Part shown: positions 25,919-38,296 of the stretch, one piece after another
How positions within the stretch are numbered: the first letter of the stretch is position 1
How the letters are laid out: every line of letters starts with the position of its first letter
Origin: a bacterium
Lineage (GTDB): Bacteria > Planctomycetota > Planctomycetia > Pirellulales > Pirellulaceae
NCBI GenBank assembly: GCA_030430075.1
Contig: JAUIGN010000013.1
Span: 62,001 to 126,000 of the forward strand
Direction: 5' to 3'
Length of the DNA: 64,000 nucleotides
Translations under genes and position numbers: made by a program
Notes under the pieces: model-generated
The model's database searches: none
What the model was told of the DNA's origin: nothing
The model's input: only the letters and a program-made list of their open reading frames with translations

Positions 25919-28900
25919 TTACTTGGTTTCGCTCCATTCGAGCACGCGAAACGAACCATGCGGGTCGACGTATTCGTATGCGCCGACTTCAAATGCCTTG
26001 AAGGACGGTCGCGCATTGCCATCCAGATCGTTGGCAACCTGGCCACCCAGATCGAGCCCGATGTTGATGGCAGGAGAACCGACGGCCAGGTGGAAGTCGC
26101 CCCCAACCGCATCGACAAAGCGGGGTGACTTCAGCAGTTCCGTCGCATCCGCAACCGTTCCCTCGAAAGGTTTGCTGAAGTCGTGCAGTAAATTATACGA
26201 GTGAGCCAGGGTGGCCTTGTTGGCCTTCATCAGCCCCACACCCGTGCCATCGCCGGTGAGAATCGAGTTCTGCACGGTGGCGTCGCCTTCCATTGCATAG
26301 ACGCCGAACGCGGCGGCATTGGCGATCGTGGCGTTGACGACGGTCGCATCGTCTGCCGCCGCAGTCGTCGTTAGAAACACGCCCCCCCAGAACCCGCCGA
26401 TGACGGTATTTCTGATCGTCACGTCGCCACCATAACGGACGACGCCCCACCCGGGGACGCCGCTGGCGACAATCCGCGTGGCGTCGATCGTCAGCCCCTG
26501 GTTGGCTCCGTCCGCGAAGATGCCATGCGGGGCGACGATTGTGCAACCCGACAGGGTTAAGAGGCTGTCGATCGCCAGCACGCCGTACGACGTACTGTCT
26601 TCAACCGTAACTCCGTTGAGGGTCAGCGTGCTCTTGACCGAGCTTATGTTGTAATTGTTGCGAACCACTTGCCAGTTGTTGGTCGCCTGGTCTCCGAAGG
26701 TCAGGTTGCCGTTGATGAACTGCAGCCCCTTCTTGTTGTTGTCTCGAATCGCTGAATCCACCAGGGTGAGATCGCCGGTGCCGCCGTTGATGAGTGTGAC
26801 TCCGTTGTCATTGTCGTGCAGATCGCAGCCGTCAAAGGTGACGTTCGCGCTGGCTACCGAACTGGCATAAATGATCGATGCCCAGGCGGAATTGTTCTTC
26901 AGTTCGCTGTCGGCGACATAGACGGACGCGTTTTCATGCAGGTAGAGCCCGACGGTGTTTCCGGAGACACTGCACGTGTCGAGCGACAAACCGGCGCTAC
27001 CGCTGACGCCGAGGCCATACCCATTGTCCGTGAAGGTTGTATTCTGGGCTGAGAGGACGCCGCCGCTGGCCAGCACGCCGGCAACCGCGCCGCCACGGAA
27101 GGTCAATCCGTTCAAGGTCAACTTGCCGCCCGACATCGCCACCACGTGATCGCTTCCGGAAATCAGGGCAGGATTCAGCGAGCTGCTGTCGAAGGTCACA
27201 TCACAATCATCGAGATAGATTCCGTAGTCGACGTTGTCTGACAGGCCCAGATCGACGAACTTGAAATCGCCGTCCTGGTACGCGGTCAGCCACAGTCCGC
27301 CAATGCCGTTGCCGTTGACGGTGCAATCCGCCAGGTCGCAGGTTCCGCGGAGTGAAAGGCCCCATTCGAGGTTGCTGTTGTAGACCGAATCAACTGACTT
27401 CAGTGACTGGGCCGTCTCCATGTGGATGCCGCGGCTGTTGTCGTTGACCGTCGAATCGTTGACTTCGAGATCCGCCGTCGCAATCGCAGACCAACTGGAT
27501 GGTGGAGTCGGCTCCGAGTTCCCGTTGCCGCCTTGCAGGCCGAAGGCGTATCCGGTCAGGGACACGTCGGCGTGGATCGCTTGGCCGCTCATCACGATCT
27601 CGTCCCCGACCGCCATCCCGAACAATTCGACCGAACCGGTAATCGTAATCCTTGCATCGGGCGCGTAGATCGCAGCTTGCACAGGACTGGTCCCCTTGAA
27701 ATTCACCGACGGCCCCATCACCAGGATCTTGCAGTCGATCGGCTTGCCTGACGGATTGATGATCGTCCCGCCGCTGCTGTTGACATCGCTGACGACGTAA
27801 AACGTCGTTGGCCCGCTCAACTGGATCGTGCCTCCCGTCAGGGCCAGCTTGTTCAGATAGTACGTTCCCGCGGGCAGGGTCAGCACGTGGCCGGACGGGA
27901 CCGTCAGGTTGCCGCCCGAGAGTGGATTGATGCCGAGATCCGTGTTGGGGATGCTCGCATTGTTGTTATTGGTGGCCGCGTCGCCGGGATCGATGGGGTC
28001 CAGCGAGATTTCCCGGGGCATCTGGATCACCGACCCGGTCAAATTGGGCGCGCTGGCGCTGCCGCTCGGCCCGTAATACACGTCGCCATACACAGGCACG
28101 GCTGCCCCCAGCGTGACTGTATTGTTGGTGTAAAGGTCCGCATCCGAACCTGTATTGCCGGGACCATATGCGCCCAACCCGGAGTCATAGCTGTCGAACG
28201 CTCCGCCACTGGCCAGGATCGCGTCTCTGCCGACGACCAGCCGCGGGCCGGTCGGCAGCGGAGCGGCGCCGGCGCCCCCATCGTCGATTGTGCCGGCCAG
28301 ATGTTCGACTTTAATGCCGTCACCCGTGTTCTCTTCGATGGTCGTCCCGGTGACGACGACGCGCGCCGTCTTGCTGATCTCAATCCCCTCGCCCCCGCAT
28401 CCCGAGATCGTGGAAGCAGAAACCGTGACGAACGCCTCGCCGTCCACGTAGATGCCATCACCCGCGAAGTCGGTGATCTCGCATTGGTCAAAGGTGACGT
28501 GCCCGTCCTTGATCAGCAACGGTTCGGCCCCTTCGTCAAAGACACAGTCCTCAAATCGCCCCTCGTAGGCCCCCTTCCAGACAAGGGGCCGCGTGGCGCC
28601 ACGGAACGTGAAACCGTGAAATCCGACATAATTGCAGTTCACCACGGCCAAGGATCCGGAGATCACGACATAGCCGGCGTCCCCGGTCTTGGTCCCCAAC
28701 GGATCGGCGACAAACGTGGTGACATCGGTCGAGCCGAGGATTCCGTCGATCGTGACGGCGTCCCCGTAGGTTCCTCCGCCGACGTAGATCGTGTCGCCAC
28801 TGGCGGCGACTTGGGCCGCGCGGGTGACGGTGGCAAACGCCTGAGTTGCCGAAACCCCAGGATTCGTATCGTCCCCGCTAACGCGCACGAAATACTCGGC

Positions 28901-28969
28901 GGCGAACGCCTTGTTGGCCCCCAGCCCCATGAGGTGCAGCATCATGCATGCTAAGACGATCAGACGCAT
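25919..28969 (-). CDS. Secreted right-handed beta-helix surface protein with DUF1565, DUF7305-like and choice-of-anchor regions
   Basis: 1016 residues; AAGG lies about 9 nt before ATG 28969 and a signal peptide covers residues 1-23 (RLIVLACMMLHLMGLGANKAFA). Residues 25-60 carry the DUF1565 opening ('YFVRVSGDDTNPGVSATQAF'). Two blocks of parallel beta-helix rungs (about 60-260 and 490-930, repeated 'V.....NT.DG' and 'L....T.NG' turns) flank a central region (about 330-480) that resembles DUF7305 ('LPAGTYYLNKLALTGGTIQLSGPTTFYV'). The end 'SPAINIGLDLGG...DLDGNARP...VGAYEY' matches the choice-of-anchor Q type C-terminus. Likely adhesin or polysaccharide-binding/lyase-like surface protein; no catalytic residues identified. 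Confidence 0.85.
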   Translation of the reverse strand: MRLIVLACMMLHLMGLGANKAFAAEYFVRVSGDDTNPGVSATQAFATVTRAAQVAASGDTIYVGGGTYGDAVTIDGILGSTDVTTFVADPLGTKTGDAGYVVISGSLAVVNCNYVGFHGFTFRGATRPLVWKGAYEGRFEDCVFDEGAEPLLIKDGHVTFDQCEITDFAGDGIYVDGEAFVTVSASTISGCGGEGIEISKTARVVVTGTTIEENTGDGIKVEHLAGTIDDGGAGAAPLPTGPRLVVGRDAILASGGAFDSYDSGLGAYGPGNTGSDADLYTNNTVTLGAAVPVYGDVYYGPSGSASAPNLTGSVIQMPREISLDPIDPGDAATNNNNASIPNTDLGINPLSGGNLTVPSGHVLTLPAGTYYLNKLALTGGTIQLSGPTTFYVVSDVNSSGGTIINPSGKPIDCKILVMGPSVNFKGTSPVQAAIYAPDARITITGSVELFGMAVGDEIVMSGQAIHADVSLTGYAFGLQGGNGNSEPTPPSSWSAIATADLEVNDSTVNDNSRGIHMETAQSLKSVDSVYNSNLEWGLSLRGTCDLADCTVNGNGIGGLWLTAYQDGDFKFVDLGLSDNVDYGIYLDDCDVTFDSSSLNPALISGSDHVVAMSGGKLTLNGLTFRGGAVAGVLASGGVLSAQNTTFTDNGYGLGVSGSAGLSLDTCSVSGNTVGLYLHENASVYVADSELKNNSAWASIIYASSVASANVTFDGCDLHDNDNGVTLINGGTGDLTLVDSAIRDNNKKGLQFINGNLTFGDQATNNWQVVRNNYNISSVKSTLTLNGVTVEDSTSYGVLAIDSLLTLSGCTIVAPHGIFADGANQGLTIDATRIVASGVPGWGVVRYGGDVTIRNTVIGGFWGGVFLTTTAAADDATVVNATIANAAAFGVYAMEGDATVQNSILTGDGTGVGLMKANKATLAHSYNLLHDFSKPFEGTVADATELLKSPRFVDAVGGDFHLAVGSPAINIGLDLGGQVANDLDGNARPSFKAFEVGAYEYVDPHGSFRVLEWSETK

Positions 28970-31794
<2,825 letters not shown>

Positions 31795-31812
31795 TCGGCC
31801 CCCCGGCCGGTA

Positions 31813-34800
31813 CTACGGTTCAGTAACCACCAGCTCGCCATTCATCACCAGCCAGTGCCCTGGGAACGTACAGAGGTACGGATACCTTCCGGGCTGCTGG
31901 GGTGCATTGAAGTAGATCGTGAAGTCACTCTGGGGCAAGACCACGTCGGTATGCGCCAGTACGTCGTCGGACTCGGGAATGTATTGTCGAATTGCCGCAT
32001 CCGGATCCGAGATCAAACGATTTGCGAGCTGCCCGACGCGTCTTAGTGTTCCCGGTTTGACAAGGGCCCAATTGTGCGGCACGACGTCGGGGTTCCGCAA
32101 CGTCAACTCGATCAGCTCTCCGGGGCGGGCTTCCAGCCGTCGAGTGGCAAAGGAGAGGTTGCTGCCGGTCGCGATGTCGATCTTACGCCCCCCTTTCCGG
32201 CGTTTCGCGAACGGATTGGGAACACTCCGTGTCGCCAGCTTCAAGTCCGTCAGAATCGGGTGGGGATTGACCACCTTCCCATCCAGCGGATGCAGTCCGG
32301 CGGCATCGAGGAAATCGACTGCCTCCAGTCGGTGCACCGTCATGAACAGCTCCCGCGAATCCTGCGCGTCGAGGGCGACCCGCAGGTGGAGTTGATTGAC
32401 GGGTTGCAGTTCGGGGATTTCGAGAAACAGGCCGCGACCGTCGTCGACCAGTCGCGCCGCGGTGATCGGCAGATGATCGTGACCTCGCATTCCCGCATGC
32501 CGGGTCGAAAACTCTGGTGATCCATAGGCACTGCTGTATCGGTAGTTCCAACACTGGGCAAAGTGGTTGTTCGGCTGCTCGGCGACGTCGGCCTCGAGGG
32601 GTGCCGAGAAACGGAGGAGAATTCCGTTGCGATACGCCTTGAATGCCGTCGGCAGGCGAACCTCATCCCCGGTGTACCGTACGCGTTGGAAGCAGCCCGA
32701 CTGCGGCGTATAGGATCCCCAACCCTGCATCCCGGTAACGTAAAGCTGTCCGTCGTGCGGCGAGAACCGTCCACGATGGGTGCCCGACAGAAAAGCGCCC
32801 GGGAGCGGCACCACGGCCCCCTGCATCTGGCCGTCAACCTCGTCCCGAAGCACCAGGAAGTGGGCTCCGGCACCGAAAGAGAAGTGCAAGAGTTGGTCCT
32901 GGAGCGGTCCCCAACGGTCACTCGTAACGACCTGCTGGCCGCCGGCAGAATTGTCGATCCCGCGGGGTAGATAGACCAGCGGCAGTTCCGGTGGTTCGTC
33001 GCCGCGCGGTCCCGGATAACCGAAGTAAGGGACAGGTTGCTTGACGCCGCTCGCCGGTTTCCGAAAAGCGCAGATCATCGTTGCCGGGGTCCAACTGCCT
33101 TCCGAGCAAGGGACGGTGACCACTCCGTCCGAGGTCAGGCCGATCCCGTCCGGATTGCGGAAGCCGGTCGCGACAACGTCCGCCTGGCGGCCGTCGGGCG
33201 AAATACGAACGATTCCCTGATTGCCGGAAGCAAGATAAAAATGTCCCTCGGCGTCGCGTTCCAACCCGCAAATGAAGTCGTGCCCCGCAGGTGAAGTTTC
33301 GTAAGCGTTGCTGAAGCACTCATAGAAATCTGCTTCGCCGTCCTGGTTCAGGTCGTGCAGTCGAGTGATCTGATCCCGACCCAACACAAAGATCCCGTCA
33401 CGGTCCACGAACAGGCCCTGGCAGTGATGCAGGCCGGATGCGAAACGCGACCAGGTGGCTTCCGTTGACGGGTGCTGGTAACCGGTCACCCGCCAGACGT
33501 CACCGTGCATCGTGCAGAGCAAGGCCGAGCCATCCGGCAGGAAACCGAGCCCGCCGCCGAAGAGCGGAATCTGCCACCGGTTGTCGAAAGGCATCTCGAT
33601 CGTATCGACGGCGTACGGACGTCCTGCGCCGGGCCGGACCGGAGTGACAAGTTGGTCCGGCCATTGCCGCGGCAACGCATCGAACTGCCGGCTTAGCGGG
33701 TGCTGTGAAAACGGCGCGACGTGGCGGACGAACTTGCCGTCCTCGACCCAGGGGGCATCCAGGTACCGGGTGTCGCCAATCCGGTAGGCAAACGCGACGC
33801 GGGCACCGATTCGATAGAGTCCTTCGTAGCGAACCGTGCGATTGTTTCTTTCCCTGCCGATCGATCGGGCGGCTTGGATCGGCCTGCCCCGGTCCGCGAT
33901 ATCGACCGGCTTGCCGTCCATCGACAGCCCATGCATGAAGCCGTGCCGGACCGATGAGAAGCTGACGAATCCGCCTCGCCAGACGGCTTCGTAGCCCAGT
34001 GTGTCCGGATTGAAGCAGGCTGATAATTCGCCGGATTCGCCCAGTTGCAGACAGACGGCCCGTGGTACCGTCAGACCGGCACCGCGAAAGATTCCGGCCT
34101 GCAACGAGCCTAACTTGACATCGTTCCAGGCGTTGCTGGCCCACGTCTCTTCGCTCTGGTTGCCCCAATGGCCCAGGGTCCCGCCATCGAGGCCGGGAAA
34201 CGGCATCAACAGGGGCGGCACGCGTTGGCCCTCACGCGCGAGACCGCGAAAAAAATCGGCCTGCTTCGCATAGAAATCGTACAGCCGATCACGATTGACC
34301 TCGGCATCCCAGTGTGGCCAATCGGCTCGCCGCAGCGGTTCCTTCGTAAGGGGAAATTCCGCAGGGCCGTGCAGATGGGCTGTGGCGTGGTGCAGGACAT
34401 GACCAATATCTGCTAACGGCAGGCCATCCGGTTGGCCCAGTCCGGCCAGGAACTTGACGAGGTCATGAACTTGCTGGCCGGTCATCGCCGCCGTCAGTTG
34501 TTCCGGCATCAAGGACCCCCGCTCCCTTCGCACCTCGATTTCGTTGACGGGAATCACCAGCCGATGGTCGGTGCCTCGGGTCGGATCGCGGAGCTCGATC
34601 TGGTTTGGAGTTTCCTTGATGATGTAGCCGGTATGTGTGGTGCCGGCGGTGGTGACGACCAGATGCGCCAGATGTTCTGGCTTGACCTGTCGCTTCGGCC
34701 AGAGCACGGATTCGACGATTTCCGTGAGCTTCCGTTCTTTGCCGATCGATGTCAGCGGCGGGCCGACCGTTCCTCCGTGCGTTCCGACCCGATGGCAACT

Positions 34801-36501
34801 AAGACAGGCCGCTTTCGCATCAGCGAAGACGAGGAGTCCCCGCGCGGCATCCCCATGGCGCAAAGCGGCATCCCGGACCGCCTCCACGCGGCTGGGCGAG
34901 TACTCAGGGGTTGGACCGAAGCGGTCGGTCGGTTGCCGAACATCGTCGGTCGGTAGCGAAGCCCCTGACGACGGTCGTTCGCTGACCCACAACAACCGGG
35001 TCGCCTCATCACGTGGTGGTGCGGTCGTCTGCCGCCAGGCAGGCAGGTCGTCGCCCGCGGCAATCCGCACCCAATCAATGTGGCCGCTGCAGCCAAGCCG
35101 CCCCTCCACGAGTCGCCCGATCGCCAGCCCGCCCGGGACGGCGGGACGCCCCTTGCCCCGAACCGGCTGGTCGGCCACGACCTGGCCGTCCACCAAGAGC
35201 CGCAGCCGCTCCGGCTTGAGGATCATCCCGACCAGGTGCGGCTTGCCATCACACAGCATCACTTGCGAGCGCGTGTGGTCCGGGATCAAACCGGGCGTGT
35301 AGGCCGTCAACAGACCGCTTCCTGCATCCGTAAAAATCTCCCAATGCGCACCTGATTGCTTGGTGTCACTGGCAACGAGAATGTTGTATCGATCACGATC
35401 GGTCAGGGTGGCACGGCAGGCGACGGTGAGTGGCGGCGAGCGGAACTCGGCCTGGCCGGGTAGTACGATTCCCTTCGGTAGAGACGCGGAACCGTCCGTG
35501 GATCGCTCGGGAGGCGACCAGGTGCGGGGCGTCGGCTTCTCGCCCGCCTCGCGGCCCTCCAGTTGGGCACGGATCCAGGCGAGCCCCTCCAGGTTGTCGC
35601 GGAGCCGCAATTCAACGTCGTCCTGCGTGTGCCCAATGACGCCGATCCTGCCCTGGTATCCGGAATCCTGGATGGCCTGCAACAGCTTCACGTCCAGCTC
35701 GCCTTGCCCCAGGGGGAGAATCTTCTGACCGCGCTGGTCTCCGTGATGCGTCATACCGTTCAGGTTGAGGCAAAGCAGATAGGGCTTCATCAGCCCGATC
35801 ACTTGGGCAAAATCATCGGTGTGATTGTGGGCATGGTGCTGGTTGTAGACGATGCCGACGTGGTCGGCGCCATGCTGCCGGTGGAGCAGTTTGCAGACGG
35901 CGACCAGATTCTCCGGTTCGCCGCCCCATCCGCCGTGATTGTAGAGCCCCAACTGGCATCCTAGTTTTCTGGTGCGCTCGACCAGCGGGAGTAACTGCGT
36001 GGCCGCCGCCTGGGCCCGCGCTGGCGGGGGCGTTTCTGCGGGCACGGCCAGCATTGTCCAGATCTGCGGATGCAGGTCGTACTTTTCGAACAGCCGGAAA
36101 GCCTCGTCGTGAACACCCCAGAAGGCGAAGTATTCCAGGCCATGCTTCTTATATTCGAGGATCTCTTGCTCGAACGTCGGGACATGCTTGGCCCGCCAAT
36201 CGTAGGCCACGCGTTGAAAGCCCAGTTCCGCGCACATGGCAGCCCGTTCCGCCGGTCCGCGCTGCTTGCCGTCGAAAGGGACGATGCACCAGGCGACCAG
36301 ATTTTCCATCGCAAAAATGCTCGGATCCTGGCCGGGAGCCTCGGCGCTGCACACGGCGGGCGACGCAGACCAGATCACGGCGAGCAGCAATCCCCAGATC
36401 AGCCCCCCGTGGACGACCGGCACCGACGAATCCGCGTCGCCGCGCGTGGCCCGACATGCGAAAGCAGCACGCCACCCGGGCGACAAGTTGAAGTTCCCCA
36501 T
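31813..36501 (-). CDS. Giant secreted redox fusion: TIM barrel, LamG-like, cytochrome c, DUF6797-like, propeller, cupredoxin
   Basis: 1562 residues; GGAG lies 8 nt before ATG 36501 (GTG at 36504 also possible). A signal segment 'GGLIWGLLLAVIWSASPAVCSA' ends near residue 53. Order: xylose-isomerase-like TIM barrel (about 60-330, 'WCIVPFDGKQRGPAERAAMCAELGF', 'GIVYNQHHAHNHTDDF', 'IGVIGHTQDDVE'); LamG-like sandwich (about 345-500); cytochrome c with C-L-S-C-H near 565 and a PVC-type haem domain to about 690; DUF6797-like region (about 700-880); beta-propeller of L-sorbosone-dehydrogenase type (about 900-1290, 'DRDGIFVLGRDQITRLHDLNQDGEADFYECF'); and a C-terminal cupredoxin with a complete type-1 copper set (His in 'VPHNW', Cys and His in 'YLCTFPGHW', Met in 'LVMNG'). 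Presumably a periplasmic sugar-oxidising or electron-transfer protein; substrate unknown. Confidence 0.92.
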   Translation of the reverse strand: MGNFNLSPGWRAAFACRATRGDADSSVPVVHGGLIWGLLLAVIWSASPAVCSAEAPGQDPSIFAMENLVAWCIVPFDGKQRGPAERAAMCAELGFQRVAYDWRAKHVPTFEQEILEYKKHGLEYFAFWGVHDEAFRLFEKYDLHPQIWTMLAVPAETPPPARAQAAATQLLPLVERTRKLGCQLGLYNHGGWGGEPENLVAVCKLLHRQHGADHVGIVYNQHHAHNHTDDFAQVIGLMKPYLLCLNLNGMTHHGDQRGQKILPLGQGELDVKLLQAIQDSGYQGRIGVIGHTQDDVELRLRDNLEGLAWIRAQLEGREAGEKPTPRTWSPPERSTDGSASLPKGIVLPGQAEFRSPPLTVACRATLTDRDRYNILVASDTKQSGAHWEIFTDAGSGLLTAYTPGLIPDHTRSQVMLCDGKPHLVGMILKPERLRLLVDGQVVADQPVRGKGRPAVPGGLAIGRLVEGRLGCSGHIDWVRIAAGDDLPAWRQTTAPPRDEATRLLWVSERPSSGASLPTDDVRQPTDRFGPTPEYSPSRVEAVRDAALRHGDAARGLLVFADAKAACLSCHRVGTHGGTVGPPLTSIGKERKLTEIVESVLWPKRQVKPEHLAHLVVTTAGTTHTGYIIKETPNQIELRDPTRGTDHRLVIPVNEIEVRRERGSLMPEQLTAAMTGQQVHDLVKFLAGLGQPDGLPLADIGHVLHHATAHLHGPAEFPLTKEPLRRADWPHWDAEVNRDRLYDFYAKQADFFRGLAREGQRVPPLLMPFPGLDGGTLGHWGNQSEETWASNAWNDVKLGSLQAGIFRGAGLTVPRAVCLQLGESGELSACFNPDTLGYEAVWRGGFVSFSSVRHGFMHGLSMDGKPVDIADRGRPIQAARSIGRERNNRTVRYEGLYRIGARVAFAYRIGDTRYLDAPWVEDGKFVRHVAPFSQHPLSRQFDALPRQWPDQLVTPVRPGAGRPYAVDTIEMPFDNRWQIPLFGGGLGFLPDGSALLCTMHGDVWRVTGYQHPSTEATWSRFASGLHHCQGLFVDRDGIFVLGRDQITRLHDLNQDGEADFYECFSNAYETSPAGHDFICGLERDAEGHFYLASGNQGIVRISPDGRQADVVATGFRNPDGIGLTSDGVVTVPCSEGSWTPATMICAFRKPASGVKQPVPYFGYPGPRGDEPPELPLVYLPRGIDNSAGGQQVVTSDRWGPLQDQLLHFSFGAGAHFLVLRDEVDGQMQGAVVPLPGAFLSGTHRGRFSPHDGQLYVTGMQGWGSYTPQSGCFQRVRYTGDEVRLPTAFKAYRNGILLRFSAPLEADVAEQPNNHFAQCWNYRYSSAYGSPEFSTRHAGMRGHDHLPITAARLVDDGRGLFLEIPELQPVNQLHLRVALDAQDSRELFMTVHRLEAVDFLDAAGLHPLDGKVVNPHPILTDLKLATRSVPNPFAKRRKGGRKIDIATGSNLSFATRRLEARPGELIELTLRNPDVVPHNWALVKPGTLRRVGQLANRLISDPDAAIRQYIPESDDVLAHTDVVLPQSDFTIYFNAPQQPGRYPYLCTFPGHWLVMNGELVVTEP

Positions 36502-36760
36502 CACAAAATCTCCAGCACGTGACTCGTTGGGCGCGTCGTTTCGCGGCCTTCGCCGGTGCGATACAATCGACGGCCGCGTGGCACCAACGGCGAGGAAGCA
36601 TGGTTGATGTTCACGCTTGAAATGGCCTTCTGGTGCGCCGAGTGAGCCTGCGAATGCACGGTCCCCCGCCAGTCACCTGCGCGGCCAGGATGGCGCAGCG
36701 TTCGATGAAACGTCGAATTCATCATTGAAACACAACCCCGTCGGTGGAACAAGCAAATCG

Positions 36761-38038
36761 ATGAAAAGCGCAGTTGGCACGACGGTGATTGCGAACGGGC
36801 AATTGGTCGACGGAAATGGAGGCGAACCGATCCCAGATGGTTGCCTGGTAATCGAGCATGGCAGGATCGTTTTCGCAGGCGAGCGTGACGCCGCGCCGAC
36901 CGTGCCGGCCGACGCGACTCGACTTGACGCCCGCGGCGGCACGATCATGCCGGGTCTGGTCGAAGCGCATTTCCATCCCACGTACTTTAACGTGGCGGCA
37001 TTGGAAGACCTGGATATCAAGTATCCCGTCGAGTACGTCACGTTGCTGGCGTCAGCCAATGCGAAGCTGGCGCTGGAGTGCGGCTATACGGCCGCTCGCA
37101 GCGGCGGCAGCCTGTTCAATATTGACGTTTGGCTAAAGAAGGCCATCGAAGAGGATCTGGTACCCGGCCCTCGGTTGGCGGCCAGCGGCCGGGAGATCTG
37201 CGGCGCGGGCGGGTTGATGGACTGGAATCCCGAGTTCCGCAAGATCGGCATGGAGGGTTTGATTCTACTGGTCAACGGTGCCGACGAAGCCCGTAAGGCG
37301 GTCCGCAAGCTGGTAAAGGACGGCGTCGAATGGGTGAAGACGTACCCGACCGGTGATGCGGCTGCCGCCGAAGTCAACGACCACCATACGCTCTGCATGA
37401 CCTTCGAGGAGATGCATGCGGTCGTCCAGACGGCCCATAATCACAATTTGAAGGTAACGGGCCATTGCCGCGCGACAGCCGGCATCAAGAACGCCTTGCT
37501 TGCCGGTTACGATTCACTCGAACACGCCACGTTCATTGACAACGAGACGCTTGACCTGCTCCTCGAGCGCGACGTTCCCTCGGTTCCGGCGCTGTACTTC
37601 GAGCAGGCGAGCGTCGAGCTCGGGCCGCAGTATGGAATGTCGCAGGCGGTCATCGACGGTCACCAGGAAACGCTGGAAGGGGGCGCTGAGTCCGCGCGAC
37701 GCATTCTGGCCGCCGGCGGCCGACTGGGGATGGGAGGCGACTATGGATTCGCCTGGAATCCACACGGCGACTATGCCAAAGAACTGGCCTTTTTCGTCGA
37801 CTATGTCGGCCTCAAGCCGCTGGAGGTTCTCACCTGTGCCACGAGAACCGGGGCGGAAATCCTGGGGCGGGGGGACGAACTCGGCACGCTCGAGCCAGGC
37901 AAATTGGGCGACGTGCTCGTGGTCGCCGGCGACCCCGTCACGAACATCGAAATCTTGCAGCAGCGTGACCTCTTCCTGGCCGTCATGCAGGGGGGGGTGA
38001 TCAAGGCAGGGCGTGAAACCGGCGAACGGAAAGAGTAA
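36761..38038 (+). CDS. Amidohydrolase-family protein (imidazolonepropionase/prolidase-like)
   Basis: 425 residues from ATG 36761; the frame is open 48 codons further upstream with no conserved character. Amidohydrolase marks: N-terminal 'TTVIANGQLVDGNGGEPIPDG' small beta domain, metal-binding H-x-H in 'GLVEAHFHPT', His in 'HNLKVTGHCRA' and 'DSLEHATFID', 'GGDYGFAWNPHGDYAKEL', and the closing 'GTLEPGKLGDVLVVAGDPVTNIEIL'. No signal peptide, so cytoplasmic. The family hydrolyses C-N bonds in cyclic amides or dipeptides; substrate not assignable. Divergent from the giant redox gene (259-bp gap) and 258 bp upstream of the selenoprotein candidate. Confidence 0.9.
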   Translation: MKSAVGTTVIANGQLVDGNGGEPIPDGCLVIEHGRIVFAGERDAAPTVPADATRLDARGGTIMPGLVEAHFHPTYFNVAALEDLDIKYPVEYVTLLASANAKLALECGYTAARSGGSLFNIDVWLKKAIEEDLVPGPRLAASGREICGAGGLMDWNPEFRKIGMEGLILLVNGADEARKAVRKLVKDGVEWVKTYPTGDAAAAEVNDHHTLCMTFEEMHAVVQTAHNHNLKVTGHCRATAGIKNALLAGYDSLEHATFIDNETLDLLLERDVPSVPALYFEQASVELGPQYGMSQAVIDGHQETLEGGAESARRILAAGGRLGMGGDYGFAWNPHGDYAKELAFFVDYVGLKPLEVLTCATRTGAEILGRGDELGTLEPGKLGDVLVVAGDPVTNIEILQQRDLFLAVMQGGVIKAGRETGERKE

Positions 38039-38296
38039 GCTGGATGTGGACATGAGTCCGCGGGCGGCGGTCGGGCCTGACGATCGGCCGGTAAGATGAA
38101 GTCGGAGGACGCCCCGCCAAAGCGCCATGGACGCGTTGTATTCGAGGAACGCGAACCGACAATCCTCGCACCACGCTCGGGTCGTCGCGCACCCGGCAAC
38201 GAAGTGAGAAGCCAAGCGGCGTGCCGCGGAAGAAGCGATTCACGCGGCTCCCAGTACCCATGTTCGTCCATCGTTGGTCCCTTGAAGGAAGCACAC

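Noticed and set aside
27887-28954. 355-codon open frame on the plus strand opposite the beta-helix gene
   Set aside because: Shadow frame of a repeat-rich gene; no ribosome-binding site and composition typical of antisense frames.
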